In this document: piece by piece, positions 1 through 11,289 of the stretch
How positions within the stretch are numbered: the stretch's first letter is position 1
How the letters are laid out: each line of letters begins with the position of its first letter
NCBI GenBank assembly: GCA_009760855.2
Contig: WPIO01000037.1
Coordinates: forward strand, 3,308,501-3,372,500
From: Cristatella mucedo
Lineage: Eukaryota > Bryozoa > Phylactolaemata > Cristatellidae
Length of the DNA stretch: 64,000 bases
Direction of reading: 5' to 3'
Made by a program: the position numbers and the translations under genes
The notes under the pieces: model-generated
Databases searched by the model: none
Told to the model about the DNA's origin: nothing
What the model saw: the letters and a program-made list of their open reading frames with translations, nothing else

Positions 1-790
1 ATTACATCGTAACTCCTGCTGCTTCAATTAGCGCACTGATGTTCAAATGTAGAACTACTAATAAAATATAAATATAAATAAATTCAAAAACATAGAACTA
101 GTTCAGGCTATTCAAACGCCTACCTGGATATACATTATACGCACCTGCAGACACGTCGCAACCCAATGGTTCAGCTCAACGTATCAACCTGAGATTGGCG
201 TTTGGTTCGTATTCGCGAAAGGTCAAGAACTTACCTACTCACCGGCCAATTGACATGCTTACTTTACAGCGTTAAAAGCAGAATAAGGGATTCATTTCTC
301 AGAGGGCGCTATGAAAATGTCTCAAACAATGTGTTTTTTTAGTAGTAAGTGAAATCACCTTGTCCCTCTGCTTAGATATAAGGCGAAAATTGCACCTGCC
401 GCTCTACGAAAGCACAGGCGAGCAGTTTTTCTCGACACATACCACTGGCCTGCAAATAAAAACCGTTTCCAGTTATTTTCAGTCTAGTAGGCTGTTCACG
501 TAAATTTTGGGATTCTCTTTCATAATCTGTAACCAGTTTTTACCCAGCACATTAGAATTTATAAAAAAAAATTGTATTTTAATTTAAAAATGCTTTCCCG
601 TGCAGTGCATAAAGTTTTTGCATTCGTTTAATCAACTCCTGGACGTTGTTAATTCCAGGCACACATTTTTTTCACTCAGGCCAGTCTTTCTTTCGCTAAT
701 GAAGAACATCAGTGAGACTATCCCACATATTTAAAAAGGACGGATTTTGAGTAGCCACCTTGAAGTCTAAGCAGAAGGGCAATGACCATC
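1..790. other. AT-rich stretch without a recognised gene
   Basis: No convincing coding signal on either strand. A short piece near 285-325 on the plus strand (ending in a GGGCGCTATGAAAATG-like run) resembles the 3' stem-loop shared by the LINE and SINE copies in this window, but it is too decayed to call. Confidence 0.4.
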
Positions 791-794
791 TAAA

Positions 795-1655
795 TCACCG
801 CATATCTGCGTACAGTATATGCAATCGACAAAAAGGAAAGTTCGTTTTCATTGTGAATAAAAACTGCTTTTTAACTGCGGTTCGATTATTCGTGAAAAGT
901 CTCCACTCAGTTGGATCATAGTACTTTTCTATTTGATTCACTAAACCTTCGACATGGCTGCAATAGAATAGTGAATCCTTCGCCAAAAAGTACGGATCAG
1001 ACTCTTCTCGCGATGTCTATACCACGAAAGTGTCGTACCCGCGCAAAACGATTTCTTCACTTTTAATCTAGAACGAGGAATTTAGCAAATTCTTTGGGCA
1101 AATCAAGATCTATCACAAAGTCATCAATATCACATTGTGGCATTAGTTCAGGTGTTTGAGCATCAAAGCATCATAATTGTCATCAACGTCACCTTCAGTT
1201 GAACTCGAATCATTGTCAGTCAATATATCAAGTGTAACCGGTGGAACAGGAACTTCCACCACATCACTATGCGATACAGGTCGCATAAGTGGCGGTAGAT
1301 TTGGATATTCAATGTTATGCTTGCTCTTATCGCTAAAGCCCTGCACGTCAATGATGAAGAAATAAAAACCCGCAAAGTGGTCACTTTTCTCTCTCCAAAT
1401 CATTGGTACTCCAAAATGGCATGCATTTGCTTTGACCTTTAAACCGCGGTCACACATTTTCTACGCACGGCTTGCACGCATATGCGGTGCCCATGTCCTG
1501 TCCTGATCTTCTAGTTTGCATCCGAAGTAGGCGTGATAGCAGTGACTGGCGAATGAAGTAATCGGCAGCCACTGCTCTTTTGTCGAGAATCTCCTGCAGA
1601 TGTAGCAGAATGTATTCGGAGAATTCTGACACTCCATTGGCATTGTGAATCACAA
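795..1655 (-). pseudogene. Broken copy of an unnamed invertebrate ORF family
   Basis: Three frames on the minus strand read in order as one damaged protein. The upstream part (about 1653-1450) ends in a CKPCVEN motif. After a frame change near 1455 comes a segment with GVPMIWREKSDH, then KHNIEYPNLPPLMRP, a VPVPP motif and an acidic stretch. A third part (about 1080-795) has SWYRHREES and DPTEWRLF, separated from the second by in-frame stops. From memory, proteins with this order of motifs (a CRxC segment, a PMxWREPxDH motif, a YPNLPSALRPVPH motif, then a DPxEWRLFIDSSK motif) are abundant, repeated and unannotated in arthropod and cnidarian genomes. I do not know a published name or function. 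Copy number suggests a mobile or amplified gene. At least one frameshift and several stops make this copy non-functional. Confidence 0.6.
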
Positions 1656-1872
1656 ATATCCTTTGTGTTAAACAACTAAATTAACCAACAAAATTGCTAA
1701 TTTTTCTACAAACAATAGCACAGAGCATTCATGCCGTTAAGTGACTGTAAAAAGTAAACCTAATGAAAGCCAGTTTCATTATACATAATACGTAATATTG
1801 AAGTGACCCAATCTTTGACGATGCCAAAGCTAAACAAAATACACCATAAATCAATATTTGTGATGCACATTT

Positions 1873-3465
1873 ATTAATAATAAAAATAACAAGTTTGATT
1901 TAGCGCCCTCAGAGAACACAATTTCTTTCAAGGCACTTCACATTTGCTGCAAAGGGAGCACGCTCGAATGGTTAGTGGTAGCACCTCAATGACAACAGGC
2001 ATAACATGGTTAGGGGTGACGTACACCGGGTCAGCATGCAAATATGGTTAGCGGCAGCGTGCACAGTGTTAGCAAGCATAAGAACGTAACGAATAAATTA
2101 CACGAACCACTAAATGCTGTGACAAATAGGTGTGCTTTTAGTTTCTTTTTAAATGTTGTCAAGTCAGGGGATGTCGCGACGCAAGTCGGAAGTGAGTTCC
2201 AGACTTTGGAAAAATACGAACTAAAAGCACGGTCTCCAAAGGATTTGATGTTCGTACGAGGTATGGGTAAACGACTGGATTCCGAAAAGCGGTAGAATGC
2301 TGGCTTCAACCAATAAATACCACAATACGATGCTTAGCCTCATGGGGGAGTAGATCTGATAGGTGGGCTGGAGCCAAAGAACGAAGAGACCTAAAAGTAA
2401 GTGACAGAACCTTAAAGTCGATGCGTTGCTTGACTGGGAGCCAGTGCAGATCGGTGAGAAGTGATGTGATGTGGCAACTGTGACGGTCAAATCAAGACAG
2501 GCCTAACTGCAGAGTTTTGCACAAGCTGTAAGCGCCTGATTGCACAGAACGGTAGACAGGCAAGCAATGAGTTACAGAAGTCAAGACAGGGAGTCACACA
2601 TGTATGGACCAATTTAGATGTGGTATCCCTATCTAAACAATTCCGACTTTTAGCTATGTTATGTAACTGAAAGTAGGCGGAATCGACTGTGGAGCTGATG
2701 TGGTCGTCTAATGAAAGGTCTCTTTGGAACAGGACGCCTAGACTTCGTGCAGATTCAACAGAACATAATTTAGCAGAGCAGATTGTGAGCATTAACCTTT
2801 CCAATTTCTGAATCCCACTTGATTTGCCCATAACTAGTAAGTCGGTTTAATCGTCATTCAATTTAAGAAAGTTTGCTGCCATCCATGTGCGGATAATAGT
2901 AATATAATAACAATGCACTTGATAAAGCGCCCTCAGAGAACTCCATCTCTTTCTAGGTGGATGTTATCAACACCTGCAGCAAGGGAGTTGAGAGAATTCG
3001 AGGTACTCGAAGGCTGGGAGGGATCAAAGCAAAGGTACAACTGAGTGTCATCTGCATCGAAGTGAAAGCCTAGATTGTGCTTGGCAATCACATCAGCAAG
3101 AGGGGGAGTATAAACCGTGAAAAGAACGGGACCAAGAGGCACAGAGCCCTGAGGTACCCCATAATTCAGTGGTTCCTCGGATGGTCTTTTTCGATTCACA
3201 CCAATACTCCCACTGAGATGGGGCATGATTTATTGCAGAGCAGTGCCAGTGATGCCCAGGCGAAATGAGAGGCGCTCAAGAAAGACTCGGTGATCGATAG
3301 TACCAAACGCTGCCGAAAGATTGAGCAAAACAAGCAGAGATACTCTACCTAAGTCTGCATTCCTAAGTAGGTCGTTAAACATCCGAAGCAATATTGACTA
3401 GGCAAGAGGGATTAGCTCTAAAATCAGACCGGAACTTACTAACAAGGCTTGTCGCTTCAAAATAC
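1873..3465 (-). mobile_element. 5'-truncated L2/CR1-like LINE copy
   Basis: Reads in reverse from the conserved 3' stem-loop (about 1893-1955) through the 3' UTR and the C-terminal half of the reverse transcriptase, and aligns by eye with the intact element at 54219-57808. Recognisable protein pieces include a YGVPQGS-type motif with a DADDTQLYL version of the catalytic YADD box near 3050-3180 (first Y replaced by D). Multiple frameshifts and stops are present. It stops near 3465, inside the RT, so it is 5'-truncated. A second short LINE tail is inserted at 2895-2958. Confidence 0.85.
2895..2958 (-). mobile_element. 64-bp LINE 3' end nested in another LINE copy
   Basis: The host LINE is interrupted between GCGGAT and GGATGTTATC by a piece holding only the AT-rich tail and the 3' stem-loop (GATAAAGCGCCCTCAGAG). 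The tetranucleotide GGAT stands on both sides (2891-2894 and 2959-2962), as expected for a short target duplication. The sequence continues across the insertion in the same order as the intact element. This is an extremely 5'-truncated insertion. Confidence 0.75.
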
Positions 3466-3799
3466 AATAAATTTAAATATGTATGAGTTCAGCCATATTT
3501 GGAAAATATTGGCAAATGCCAGACAACAGATATCATGCAGACCAAAATAATAGGCTATGCATAAAAATACCAACCGATTTATTGGAACTACGAAGGAAGT
3601 ATGTGCCGGAAGGTCAGTACACCCGGGCCTAGTAGAAGCCAATTTGGCGTCGCTGCGTCCTCGAAAGCTTAACGTTGGACCGAGCATGACACCGTGACGC
3701 CAACGATGAAGCACAGCGACCCGTGCCATTTCAACTGCAGACAAAAGCATTGATAGTCGCCGAGGCTCTTCTCTTTAGCCGCCATTTATTGTCTTCTAT

Positions 3800-3875
3800 A
3801 GAGCATCTTAAAGTGCCTAGAAGGAGATTCTGTTCTCTGAGGGCACTATAGAAATGTATTCCTGTAATTACTTAA
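3800..3875 (+). mobile_element. LINE/SINE 3' tail fragment
   Basis: The run AAAGTGCCTAGAAGGAGATT followed by GTTCTCTGAGGGCACTATAG matches the 3' stem-loop shared by LINE and SINE-1 copies here. No body sequence remains. Confidence 0.6.
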
Positions 3876-4315
3876 ATGAGGCTCTTGGCTTAGCCTGGAT
3901 TTTACCTTTGCTATGTGTAGTCACAGGAGCAGAGACGATTGGTGTGATTGAAGCTAGAACACTACGTCTTAGGTAGGTATCGATGGAACTTGCACATTAT
4001 CTCCATTTGGAAAACTCTTTTTCTGGTGGCCGCATGTCTTCCGGCACCCTATGGCAGCCCATACTTAGCCCGGCAATGCGAGCTCGGCGCCGCTACTGCA
4101 AGACGCTGTCTGCAGCTCAGTGTCTGCAGCACATTCACTCATCTGACGATTGCCCGACAGGGTTGCATTCGCTCGCCCCATTTTTTCTCTTTATTCCTTT
4201 CTAGTTCTCACAGTTAGATGTGCTCCGCGCATCTACTCGCGACCGGGTCGCTCCACTGCCCACAAGGCGACTGCTACTCGGCGGGGGTAGTTATGCTTAG
4301 CGACGAATCAATCTC

Positions 4316-4745
4316 AGGGGGCCTCGTGCCTCTCCCCGGGCCTCGTGCCTCTCCCCGGGCCTCGTGCCTCTCCCCGGGCCTCGTGCCTCTCCCCTGGCCT
4401 CGTGCCTCTCCCCGGGCCTCGTGCCTCTCCCCGGGCCTCGTGCCTCTCCCCGGGCCTCGTGCCTCTCCCCTGGCCTCGTGCCTCTCCCCGGGCCTCGTGC
4501 CTCTCCCCGGGCCTCGTGCCTCTCCCCGGGCCTCGCGCCTCTCCCCGGGCCTCGTGCCTCTCCCCGGGCCTCGCGCCTCTCCCCGGGCCTCGTGCCTCTC
4601 CCCGGGCCTCGCGCCTCTCCCCGGGCCTCGTGCCTCTCCCCGGGCCTCGTGCCTCTCCCCGGGCCTCGTGCCTCTCCCCGGGCCTCGCGCCTCTCCCCGG
4701 GCCTCGCGCCTCTCCCCCCGGGCCTCGTGCCTCTTCCCGGGCCTT
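4316..4745. repeat. 19-bp GC-rich minisatellite (about 22 units)
   Basis: Tandem units of CCTCGTGCCTCTCCCCGGG. Two positions vary: T or C in CCTCG[T/C]GCC, and CCCCTGGCC in two units. Because 19 is not a multiple of 3 and the unit has no stop, the array is open in several frames on both strands and gives spurious Pro/Arg/Ser-rich proteins. The C variants cluster in the right half. No gene function is supported. Confidence 0.95.
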
Positions 4746-5108
4746 CGGCCGCGAAATCGGCCGCCCGCAGCTCTGTGGCAATTCTAGAAGATTACTTGGA
4801 AGAAGAAGGCCCCACATATTGAAAAATGCCGGTGACGATGTGCAGCGAATGATGCTCGTTTTCATTATCGAGCCACGAGCTTCTGGATCAGGGCGGCCAT
4901 CATTTGAGCTCGGTATCTCTATTTATTTGTATGGATGCAGCTTTGTTTATTGACGTCATGTTCGTGATTGCACTTTGTGGCTTCCTTGGTAGCGACGTTT
5001 CCTTGCCGAAAAATATTGTTAAAGTAATAATGAGGCATCTAGAAGCGCACACGCTGACGATGACAACTCATGAGCCGCGTTCTTATACAAAAAATATATT
5101 AAAATACA

Positions 5109-5250
5109 AGCTGATTTAGCAGCCTCTTTTGTATAGCGAAAGAAGAGCCTATACGGCTACCACCGCCGCCTGCAGCGGCGATAAAGGACCCACGACCCCG
5201 GTACCGAGGTCGTAAAAAGACACCGTCTTACCTAGTCTGCAATCGCGGCA
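5109..5250 (-). mobile_element. SINE-2 copy (tRNA-derived)
   Basis: Reverse-strand copy of the family best seen at 52148-52310. Reading from the high end, it has a GTAAGACGG-type A-box region, an ACCGAGGTCGTGGGTCC stretch in place of the B box, then TTATCGCCGCTGCAGG, GGTAGCCGTATAGGCTC and a terminal TGCTAAATCAGC. The B box is degraded, so it is not expected to be transcribed. Confidence 0.7.
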
Positions 5251-5551
5251 CACACACAATTATCATAATGAACCTAGCGGGCGATAAGGCAGTATAGACA
5301 TTAATTCGAACGGCCTTAGCACGCTATTTTAGTAGCAGCTAGCCGTTTTAGCTTTGGAGGCACCTAATAATCAACCTCTTTGGGCACCGACTTCCAATGG
5401 AGAACAGTAGGCACAATTAATGCACATTCGAACTCTCTAGGCTGGGGCAGGCTAGCCTGGCCGCTCATTCCGTGTGGCTACCTGTGACTTAAAACGAACA
5501 CTGGTGCTGTCTTTGTGGTCTTGCCTAATTGACTACTCGCGAGCCCGCGCG

Positions 5552-5554
<3 letters not shown>

Positions 5555-5628
<74 letters not shown>
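5555..5628. repeat. (AC)n microsatellite
   Basis: Uninterrupted CA dinucleotide tract of about 37 units. Confidence 0.97.
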
Positions 5629-5629
<1 letters not shown>

Positions 5630-5699
5630 GTAACATGTTGAAATGTGTACGCAATTAATCGGTCAAATAATAATGCTGGTTGAGATTATTAGCGTCTTC

Positions 5700-5925
5700 T
5701 GTCTATTCGCATGCTTATACGTGCAGACAGTTCGCCTGCCGCTAGTAACCATGTCTACATGTTGACCCTGTGCATGTCACTAACAATGTATGCTTGATGG
5801 CATTGCGAATGGTACCACTAATCATTTGGTCATACTTTCTTTACAACATCTGTAAAGTGCTTAGAAAGAGATCCAGTTTTCTGAGAGCCTTAGACAAATG
5901 TAACATTACTATTACTGATTTATAA
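5700..5925 (+). mobile_element. LINE 3' UTR and tail fragment
   Basis: Contains the 3' UTR words seen in other copies (CATGTTGACCCTGTGCATGTC) and ends in the stem-loop TGTAAAGTGCTTAGAAAGAG followed by GTTTTCTGAGAGCC and a short ATT-type tail. Protein-coding sequence is absent. Confidence 0.75.
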
Positions 5926-5971
5926 TGATTAGTAACCAGATCCGTCATACCTGATTTTTATAGGCAATCCT

Positions 5972-6189
<218 letters not shown>

Positions 6190-6904
6190 CTATCGATATA
6201 TGGGAGGTACTAGACAAGCAATGTTGGTGGAACTGGGGACCTGAGTGCTGAATTAGCTGCTTGCTTCACCAGAATTTGACATTCAGAAAAAACCTTCTGC
6301 TAATCCTCATTGAATTAAGGAGCAGTGCTTAATAAAAAGTAAGGGCAGCGAAGCTCAGTGCTATGCTGAACTTGAGTCAATTGTGGGACGGTGCTTAGCC
6401 ACGCTCTCCCGCAGTAGCTCTAAGAATCTTACTCGAAGCTGGTGATCTGATTGAATTGCAGCGAACGCTTATTGAGAGTGTCGTGTTTCTGCGTTAGGAT
6501 ACAAGATATTTGAAGCTAAGGCTGGCAGCAGCATTTTTGGAACTAAACTTTAACGATAGCTAGCAGTCTGGTTTGAGTAATGCTGAGATTACCGAGAAGT
6601 TGGAGTACGTGTATGCTTTCGACGGCAGCAAGATTGAACCTACTAGGACTAGTCTAAAAGATGCTCAGGGCGATACAGAGAGCAATGCAGTACATGAGCA
6701 CTGATTGAAGCTCCGCGTAATGAAATCGGGAGGCCCGAATACCGAAGGCAAAAGGGAAGACAGAGCTTAGGATTGTGCCCGAGAGCCTAGAACGGACGCA
6801 GCGCATGATTGAGCGGCAATTCTCAGGTGCTTGTATGCTTCCCGCCACACCTCGCAAATTCTCGTCAAATTCCTCGTACGGAAAAAACTGGATCGGCGAG
6901 ACTA

Positions 6905-7063
6905 TCCCAAGGATCTACATGATAGATCCCAAGGATCTACATGATAAATCCCAAGGATTTACCTGATAGATCTCAAGGATTAACAGGATAGATCCCAAGG
7001 TTTAACATGATAAATCCCAAGGATTCACGTGATAGCTCTCTAGGATTAACATGCTAGATCGAA
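6905..7063. repeat. 22-bp degenerate tandem repeat (7 units)
   Basis: Seven units related to CCCAAGGATCTACATGATAGAT, with 1-5 differences each and divergence increasing to the right. No coding role is seen. Confidence 0.9.
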
Positions 7064-7795
7064 GTCAAAATCGCCTGTAAAGTATTGCATGGAGCTTTGC
7101 ACCTCCTTACTTGTGTGCACTAAGCATGTTCCAGCTGTGAGGCAGTTTCACTTATCTACTGAGATTGTGCTAAAGCTATATACTAAAGCTATATGGAGAC
7201 GAGGCTCCACCCAAAAAGAAGTGATTTCAAATTGAACATCAAGAAAGCCTGGTGTTAGGCAAGCGCATGGAAGCCCAGCTGAATGATATGACTGCTACCG
7301 GAGACATTCATGAAAAGGAGACTGTTGCAGCGACAGCTGTGCAGATGCCGTTTACAAATTCTTGGAATTATTTTATGTTATAGCCTGACGAGGTGACGAA
7401 GGCAAGCACTGACATATTGTTGCGGTAGATTTCTTATTTTTTATTATCTCGGCCGGGGAAGGTCTAGATTCAAGCAAGGGCAAAACAAAACGTGCACGCA
7501 CGCTAAACTGACCAGGTTACGACAATGATTGAGATTATAAGCGACTCTTGAGTTATAACCAGAAGGGAACGGATATTTTGAAATCTTTGGTTGAGACGTC
7601 GTGAAAAGAGCTGATTTAAGCGACGGCTGGTCAGCTGTACTTTGGGCTTCAAACTGGTCAATTGTATGCCGCGGCTGGTTCAGGGTGGCACGCGCACGAT
7701 CTCTGCGTCCATCGAGTCGACTGGTCTTCGCTAACGGCACGGAGCCTACAATACAGTTCGACACGGACGCTCCTTAAATATTTAAATTTAAATAC

Positions 7796-7935
7796 AATTC
7801 GTTTGCATAGCGCCCCAAGAGAACTTAATCTCTATTCAGGCGCTTCACATATGCCTCGGGGCTCGAGCCTGCGACCTCAGACAGACCTTGGTCGGAGCGA
7901 GCCCCTTAACCGCTGGACCAAACCAGCTCGGCAAC
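7796..7935 (-). mobile_element. SINE-1 copy (tRNA head, LINE-type tail)
   Basis: Reverse-strand copy. From the high end: a TGGTCCAGCGGTTAAGGGG A-box region, GGTCGCAGGCTCGAGCCCC as B box, then the shared tail TGAAGCGCCTGAATAGAG / AAGTTCTCTTGGGGCGCTAT. About 140 bp and nearly complete. Confidence 0.85.
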
Positions 7936-8313
7936 CCCTTGTTGCTCCCAAGCTCTGCTACTGTCAATCGAGCTTGCAGCGCTGCAGAATGTGCGACTCG
8001 CTACTTCGACCCTACTTTGCTGTAGTCGTGCTTCGAGCCGCCTCGCCGCCGCCAGCTCGATATCAGCTGCTGTCTCGCGTCGGCAAGGACAGGCGCTGGC
8101 TGCGAGCCCGCGCGCTAGCGGCATAGCGACCCGATTTCGGAAGCTGCTACGAGCGAGCGAGCGAGGGCGCTCGTAGCTATACGGAATTTCCCACCCAGAG
8201 GAGAGGGGGATCTTTTCGAGGAGAGACCAGACAAGTTGCCATCTGCTTTGAACGAATAACAGCACCACTTCGAACACTAATTTAATATCTTTTCATTAGA
8301 ATTTTAAAGAAAT

Positions 8314-8415
8314 GGGCTGACATAATATTACTCACCATTCAATTGCACTTCCCTTTGCAGCAAATGCAAAGCGTCTAGAGAGAGATTGAGTTCTCTGGGG
8401 GCGCTTTATCAAGTG

Positions 8416-8448
<33 letters not shown>

Positions 8449-8450
8449 GA
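8314..8450 (+). mobile_element. LINE 3' tail with (ATT)n end
   Basis: Starts in 3' UTR sequence (ATATTACTCACCATTCAATTG), passes through GCAGCAAATGCAAAGCGTC and the hairpin, and ends at GGGCGCTTTATCAAGTGCA followed by about nine ATT repeats. It is a very short 5'-truncated insertion. Confidence 0.85.
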
Positions 8451-8459
8451 CATATTTAC

Positions 8460-10085
8460 TGGACTCTCATTTTGATTCCTTGCATCGAGTATTTAAAAGG
8501 AAGAGAGCACAAGGGTCAAATGCGCTGCCTCAAGAGTTTGTATTTGATGCAACCGTAGGTAAGACGTTGGGCTGCAGAATTTGTGTGCGTGTACGTGGAG
8601 TATAGGCAGACGAAGCTGCACGTCCCTCTTGGCTACACACCCACAAGGACGCCGCCAATGCTGCTACGAGGGCTTCCTCTCGCACTAGATACGAAGCTAA
8701 ATCTTTAAGCCTAGGCGAGTGCTTAAGAAAGGCAGTGCACAGTACCAATAGTCGGCGGCAAACTAACGCTAATTTTTGCGTAGAAGTGGAGCCGAACATG
8801 CGACTCGAGCCGTTCGAGGATAACGACAGCTGCAATCGGACTCGATCACAGGAACCCACATGGCACACCGAGGCTTTCGGTCGGTGGATTGCAATCCGAG
8901 AGGGCCGAGAAGCGTAAGCGAATTGGACAGCCAGCTGTCCCGCCTTATTTAGCTGCAATTTAAATATGTGCCGCCGAGCTATCGAGTCTGAGCGCATCCT
9001 TTGCTTGAGCTCAGAGACCGTCGCCTCTGGTCCTCCATATGCAATAGGGCACCTTGGTGTGCACACTGCAGCACCTTTAGCAACCGTGACTACGACGTTT
9101 CTCAGGCCTACATTGCTCCGGTAAACGCGGCCATCTAGTTCTTAAGCTGAGGCAATGAACAAAGCACTCCGAGCGTCAGGGCAAATGGAACTGACCTATC
9201 GGCTTGATTCCCAGAGCGCCCCTGCGTCCGAGAGAGGTTTCGCGGAGCGCGACAGAGAGAAGGATATCGAGGCGCCCGATGGACATATGTTGACTTTCAT
9301 GGTCACATGCCTGCGGCATGGTGTGCTGATCGGCCTCGCGAGGGTAAAGACGCCTTTCGAAGTCTGTTTTCCTGCTAAGAACGATTTTTAGCTGTCTTTT
9401 GTTTTGTATTACTTCGTGCCGTCATGGTTGGAACTACGTCCCCCCTCGCCGATGACTCGAGCGTGCCATATCGAGTCTGCTGACCGGAAACGCTGACGGG
9501 CCCGGCCAGTGCTCGCTCCGTCGCTTCGTGCCCGCGAGTGCCCGAAGCGTCGGGCGGGCGGGAGCGACGTTAGCAGCCGCTTCAGCGGAGCAGCCGATCT
9601 TGGCGAGGGCAGCTGGCAGCGCCGGTCTGCATAGGTAGAGCGGCTGCTTGCTAAGCCCGGCATGCACTGCCAAATTTGCCGAGAGCGGCTCGAGAAGCAG
9701 TCGCTGAACCGTATGACGGCCAGTCTTTCTGGCTTTTAAACCTTTTAAACCGAAGGAGGCCGCCATTGAATGTCCTCGTCCCAGCTCTTCGTGGGCAGCG
9801 TGCGACCACCTTGCCGATGCGGGAATTAGTGAGGTTACATGGAATTAAGCAAGTGCGGTGAATGTAGTAAGTCACTCTTGTTCTCTTAGGTCACTAACCT
9901 GTATGGTGGACATGCCTTCTAGTCGAGAAAGGCTTAAAACCAGTGGTGGCCATTGCACTAGTTTATCCTGGCCCGGAGCTGTGCCGAGCTTTCCGGCATT
10001 CTCATTTGTTCTGAAAAGATACTTTGGCAAAATATAACGATCGCTCTCGGTTACCATACCTAGCTAGCGAGAGTGCTTTTCTGTA
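8460..10085. other. Stretch without a supported gene
   Basis: A 178-codon open frame on the minus strand (8530-9066) and GC-rich frames near 9409-9875 were inspected. None shows a known domain or flanking splice signals that would make a coherent exon. Confidence 0.35.
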
Positions 10086-10089
10086 GATT

Positions 10090-10187
10090 AACGTGTCTCG
10101 CCGAGGTCGTGGACTCGAGCCCTGTTGCATTTATATGATGCGCTTGAATAGAGAGTAAGTTCTCTTAGGGCCCTAGACAAATGAATA
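10090..10187 (+). mobile_element. SINE-1 copy, 5'-truncated
   Basis: Begins in the B-box region (GAGGTCGTGGACTCGAGCCC) and continues into the tail TGATGCGCTTGAATAGAGAG / AAGTTCTCTTAGGGCCCTAG. The A-box half is missing. Confidence 0.8.
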
Positions 10188-10219
10188 TATATGTATATAT
10201 ATATATACTTTCCAGCTGC

Positions 10220-10290
<71 letters not shown>

Positions 10291-10302
10291 CAGCTGGAAA
10301 AA
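10188..10302. repeat. (TA)n tract bounded by a 10-bp inverted repeat
   Basis: TTTCCAGCTG at 10209-10218 is matched by its exact reverse complement CAGCTGGAAA at 10291-10300, with about 70 bp of mostly self-complementary TA between. The pairing extends further with one mismatch (CAT against TAT). The whole segment could fold as one long hairpin or cruciform. Confidence 0.9.
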
Positions 10303-10384
10303 TTATGGCCGACATTGTTTCGAAATCTTTCCAGAAACTCCCGACAAGGAGGCCTGTCCGATATATAATAATATGATATATAAT

Positions 10385-10530
10385 TCATTTTTACAACACC
10401 CTAAGAGAACTTAATCGCTATTCAGGCGCCTCACATATGCCAAGGGGCTCGAGCCCATGACCTCGGCATACACTTACCTTGACCTAAGTCGGGGCGAGCG
10501 GCATAACCACAGGGCCAAACCAGCGTGGCA
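10385..10530 (-). mobile_element. SINE-1 copy
   Basis: Reverse-strand copy with all parts: GTGGTTATGCCGCTCGCC A-box region, GGTCATGGGCTCGAGCCCC B box, and the tail GTGAGGCGCCTGAATAGCG / AAGTTCTCTTAGGGTGTTG. It lies close to the TA hairpin and to another SINE-1 in the opposite orientation. Confidence 0.85.
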
Positions 10531-10871
10531 TAAATGGGTCAGAGAAAAGAATTCATCCAGGAAAGTGGCTCGCTTCCGCGCCTGGATAAACGCCATCCGG
10601 AGTAAAAAATCACGTGGCTGAGCCGACAGCTAAACTTGCACAGAAGCACATGTAACAGACCGGATATGCGACCGTCGCTGTCTGCAGGTACGAAGCGAAG
10701 GCCACACGAACCTCGGCCGCCTCTACTCAGACGCAACGGGGCGCCCCGCGCCTAGTGTGTATGGGCACGGGCAACGGACGCACCAACTGGGCGCCCGCAC
10801 ACACGCATGTCTACGGCAGTGAGTTTGCGTTATTAAAGTTACTTGCCACGGTGGATTAGCCGTTAAATTAC

Positions 10872-10938
10872 TTGTTGGAGTCGGTTGAGTCGGCTTGCGA
10901 ACTGGCCTATCGGCGGGCGCCGCACGTTGCACTTCCGC
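10872..10938 (-). CDS. Juxtamembrane exon of the lectin receptor gene (candidate)
   Basis: A 67-bp exon on the minus strand. The acceptor is CCCATTATCAG with a pyrimidine-rich approach, and the donor is CAACAA|GTAATT. It supplies one base to finish the split codon left by the transmembrane exon (AA+G = Lys), then 22 codons, and ends in phase 0. The peptide is basic and includes RRPPIGQFASRLNRLQQ. In receptor tyrosine phosphatases the segment after the transmembrane helix has a similar pattern (P-P-I/V, then an aromatic or Leu, a short helix ending in Leu, then the catalytic domain). That likeness is weak and is inference only. No exon with PTP catalytic motifs was found between here and position 1. 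Confidence 0.45.
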
Positions 10939-11289
10939 CTGATAATGGGGCAGCTGTAACAGTAGTGGCTAAATCAGCCTAAATATGCGTCAATCTGCGG
11001 CCAAGGAAGCATTAAATCCTAAGCCATGCCACGGCTTACCAAGAAATTCCTTTAAACTATTCTGTAAGAGATAAGCATATGCCGGAGCAGCATGATCACG
11101 AAGCGAGCAGACTTGCTTATCTCGCATTTGCTAGAAGATAACTCCATTGACTTACTTCGATGGCAGTCGAAAATCGGTGCTTCGTGCTTTAGTGTCTACA
11201 TAGTTCCTTAATTAGTCTGGTCAATGTATTTTACGCGCGTTGATAGCACCCTTTTGTTAATGGTAGTGGTAAGGATGAGGTGACCTGCA

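Noticed and set aside
205-260. FREYEPN peptide on the minus strand, considered as part of a phosphatase domain
   Set aside because: The F..EYE likeness is only a few residues, with no acceptor of the right phase and no neighbouring catalytic motif.
4218-4953. Pro/Arg/Ser-rich frames of 150-200 codons on both strands
   Set aside because: They are the 19-bp minisatellite read in different frames. The unit lacks stops, so openness carries no information.
8530-9066. 178-codon minus-strand frame, considered as a cytoplasmic exon
   Set aside because: No domain, and the acceptor near its end (TTCTGCAG) can be read in three phases with no preferred product.
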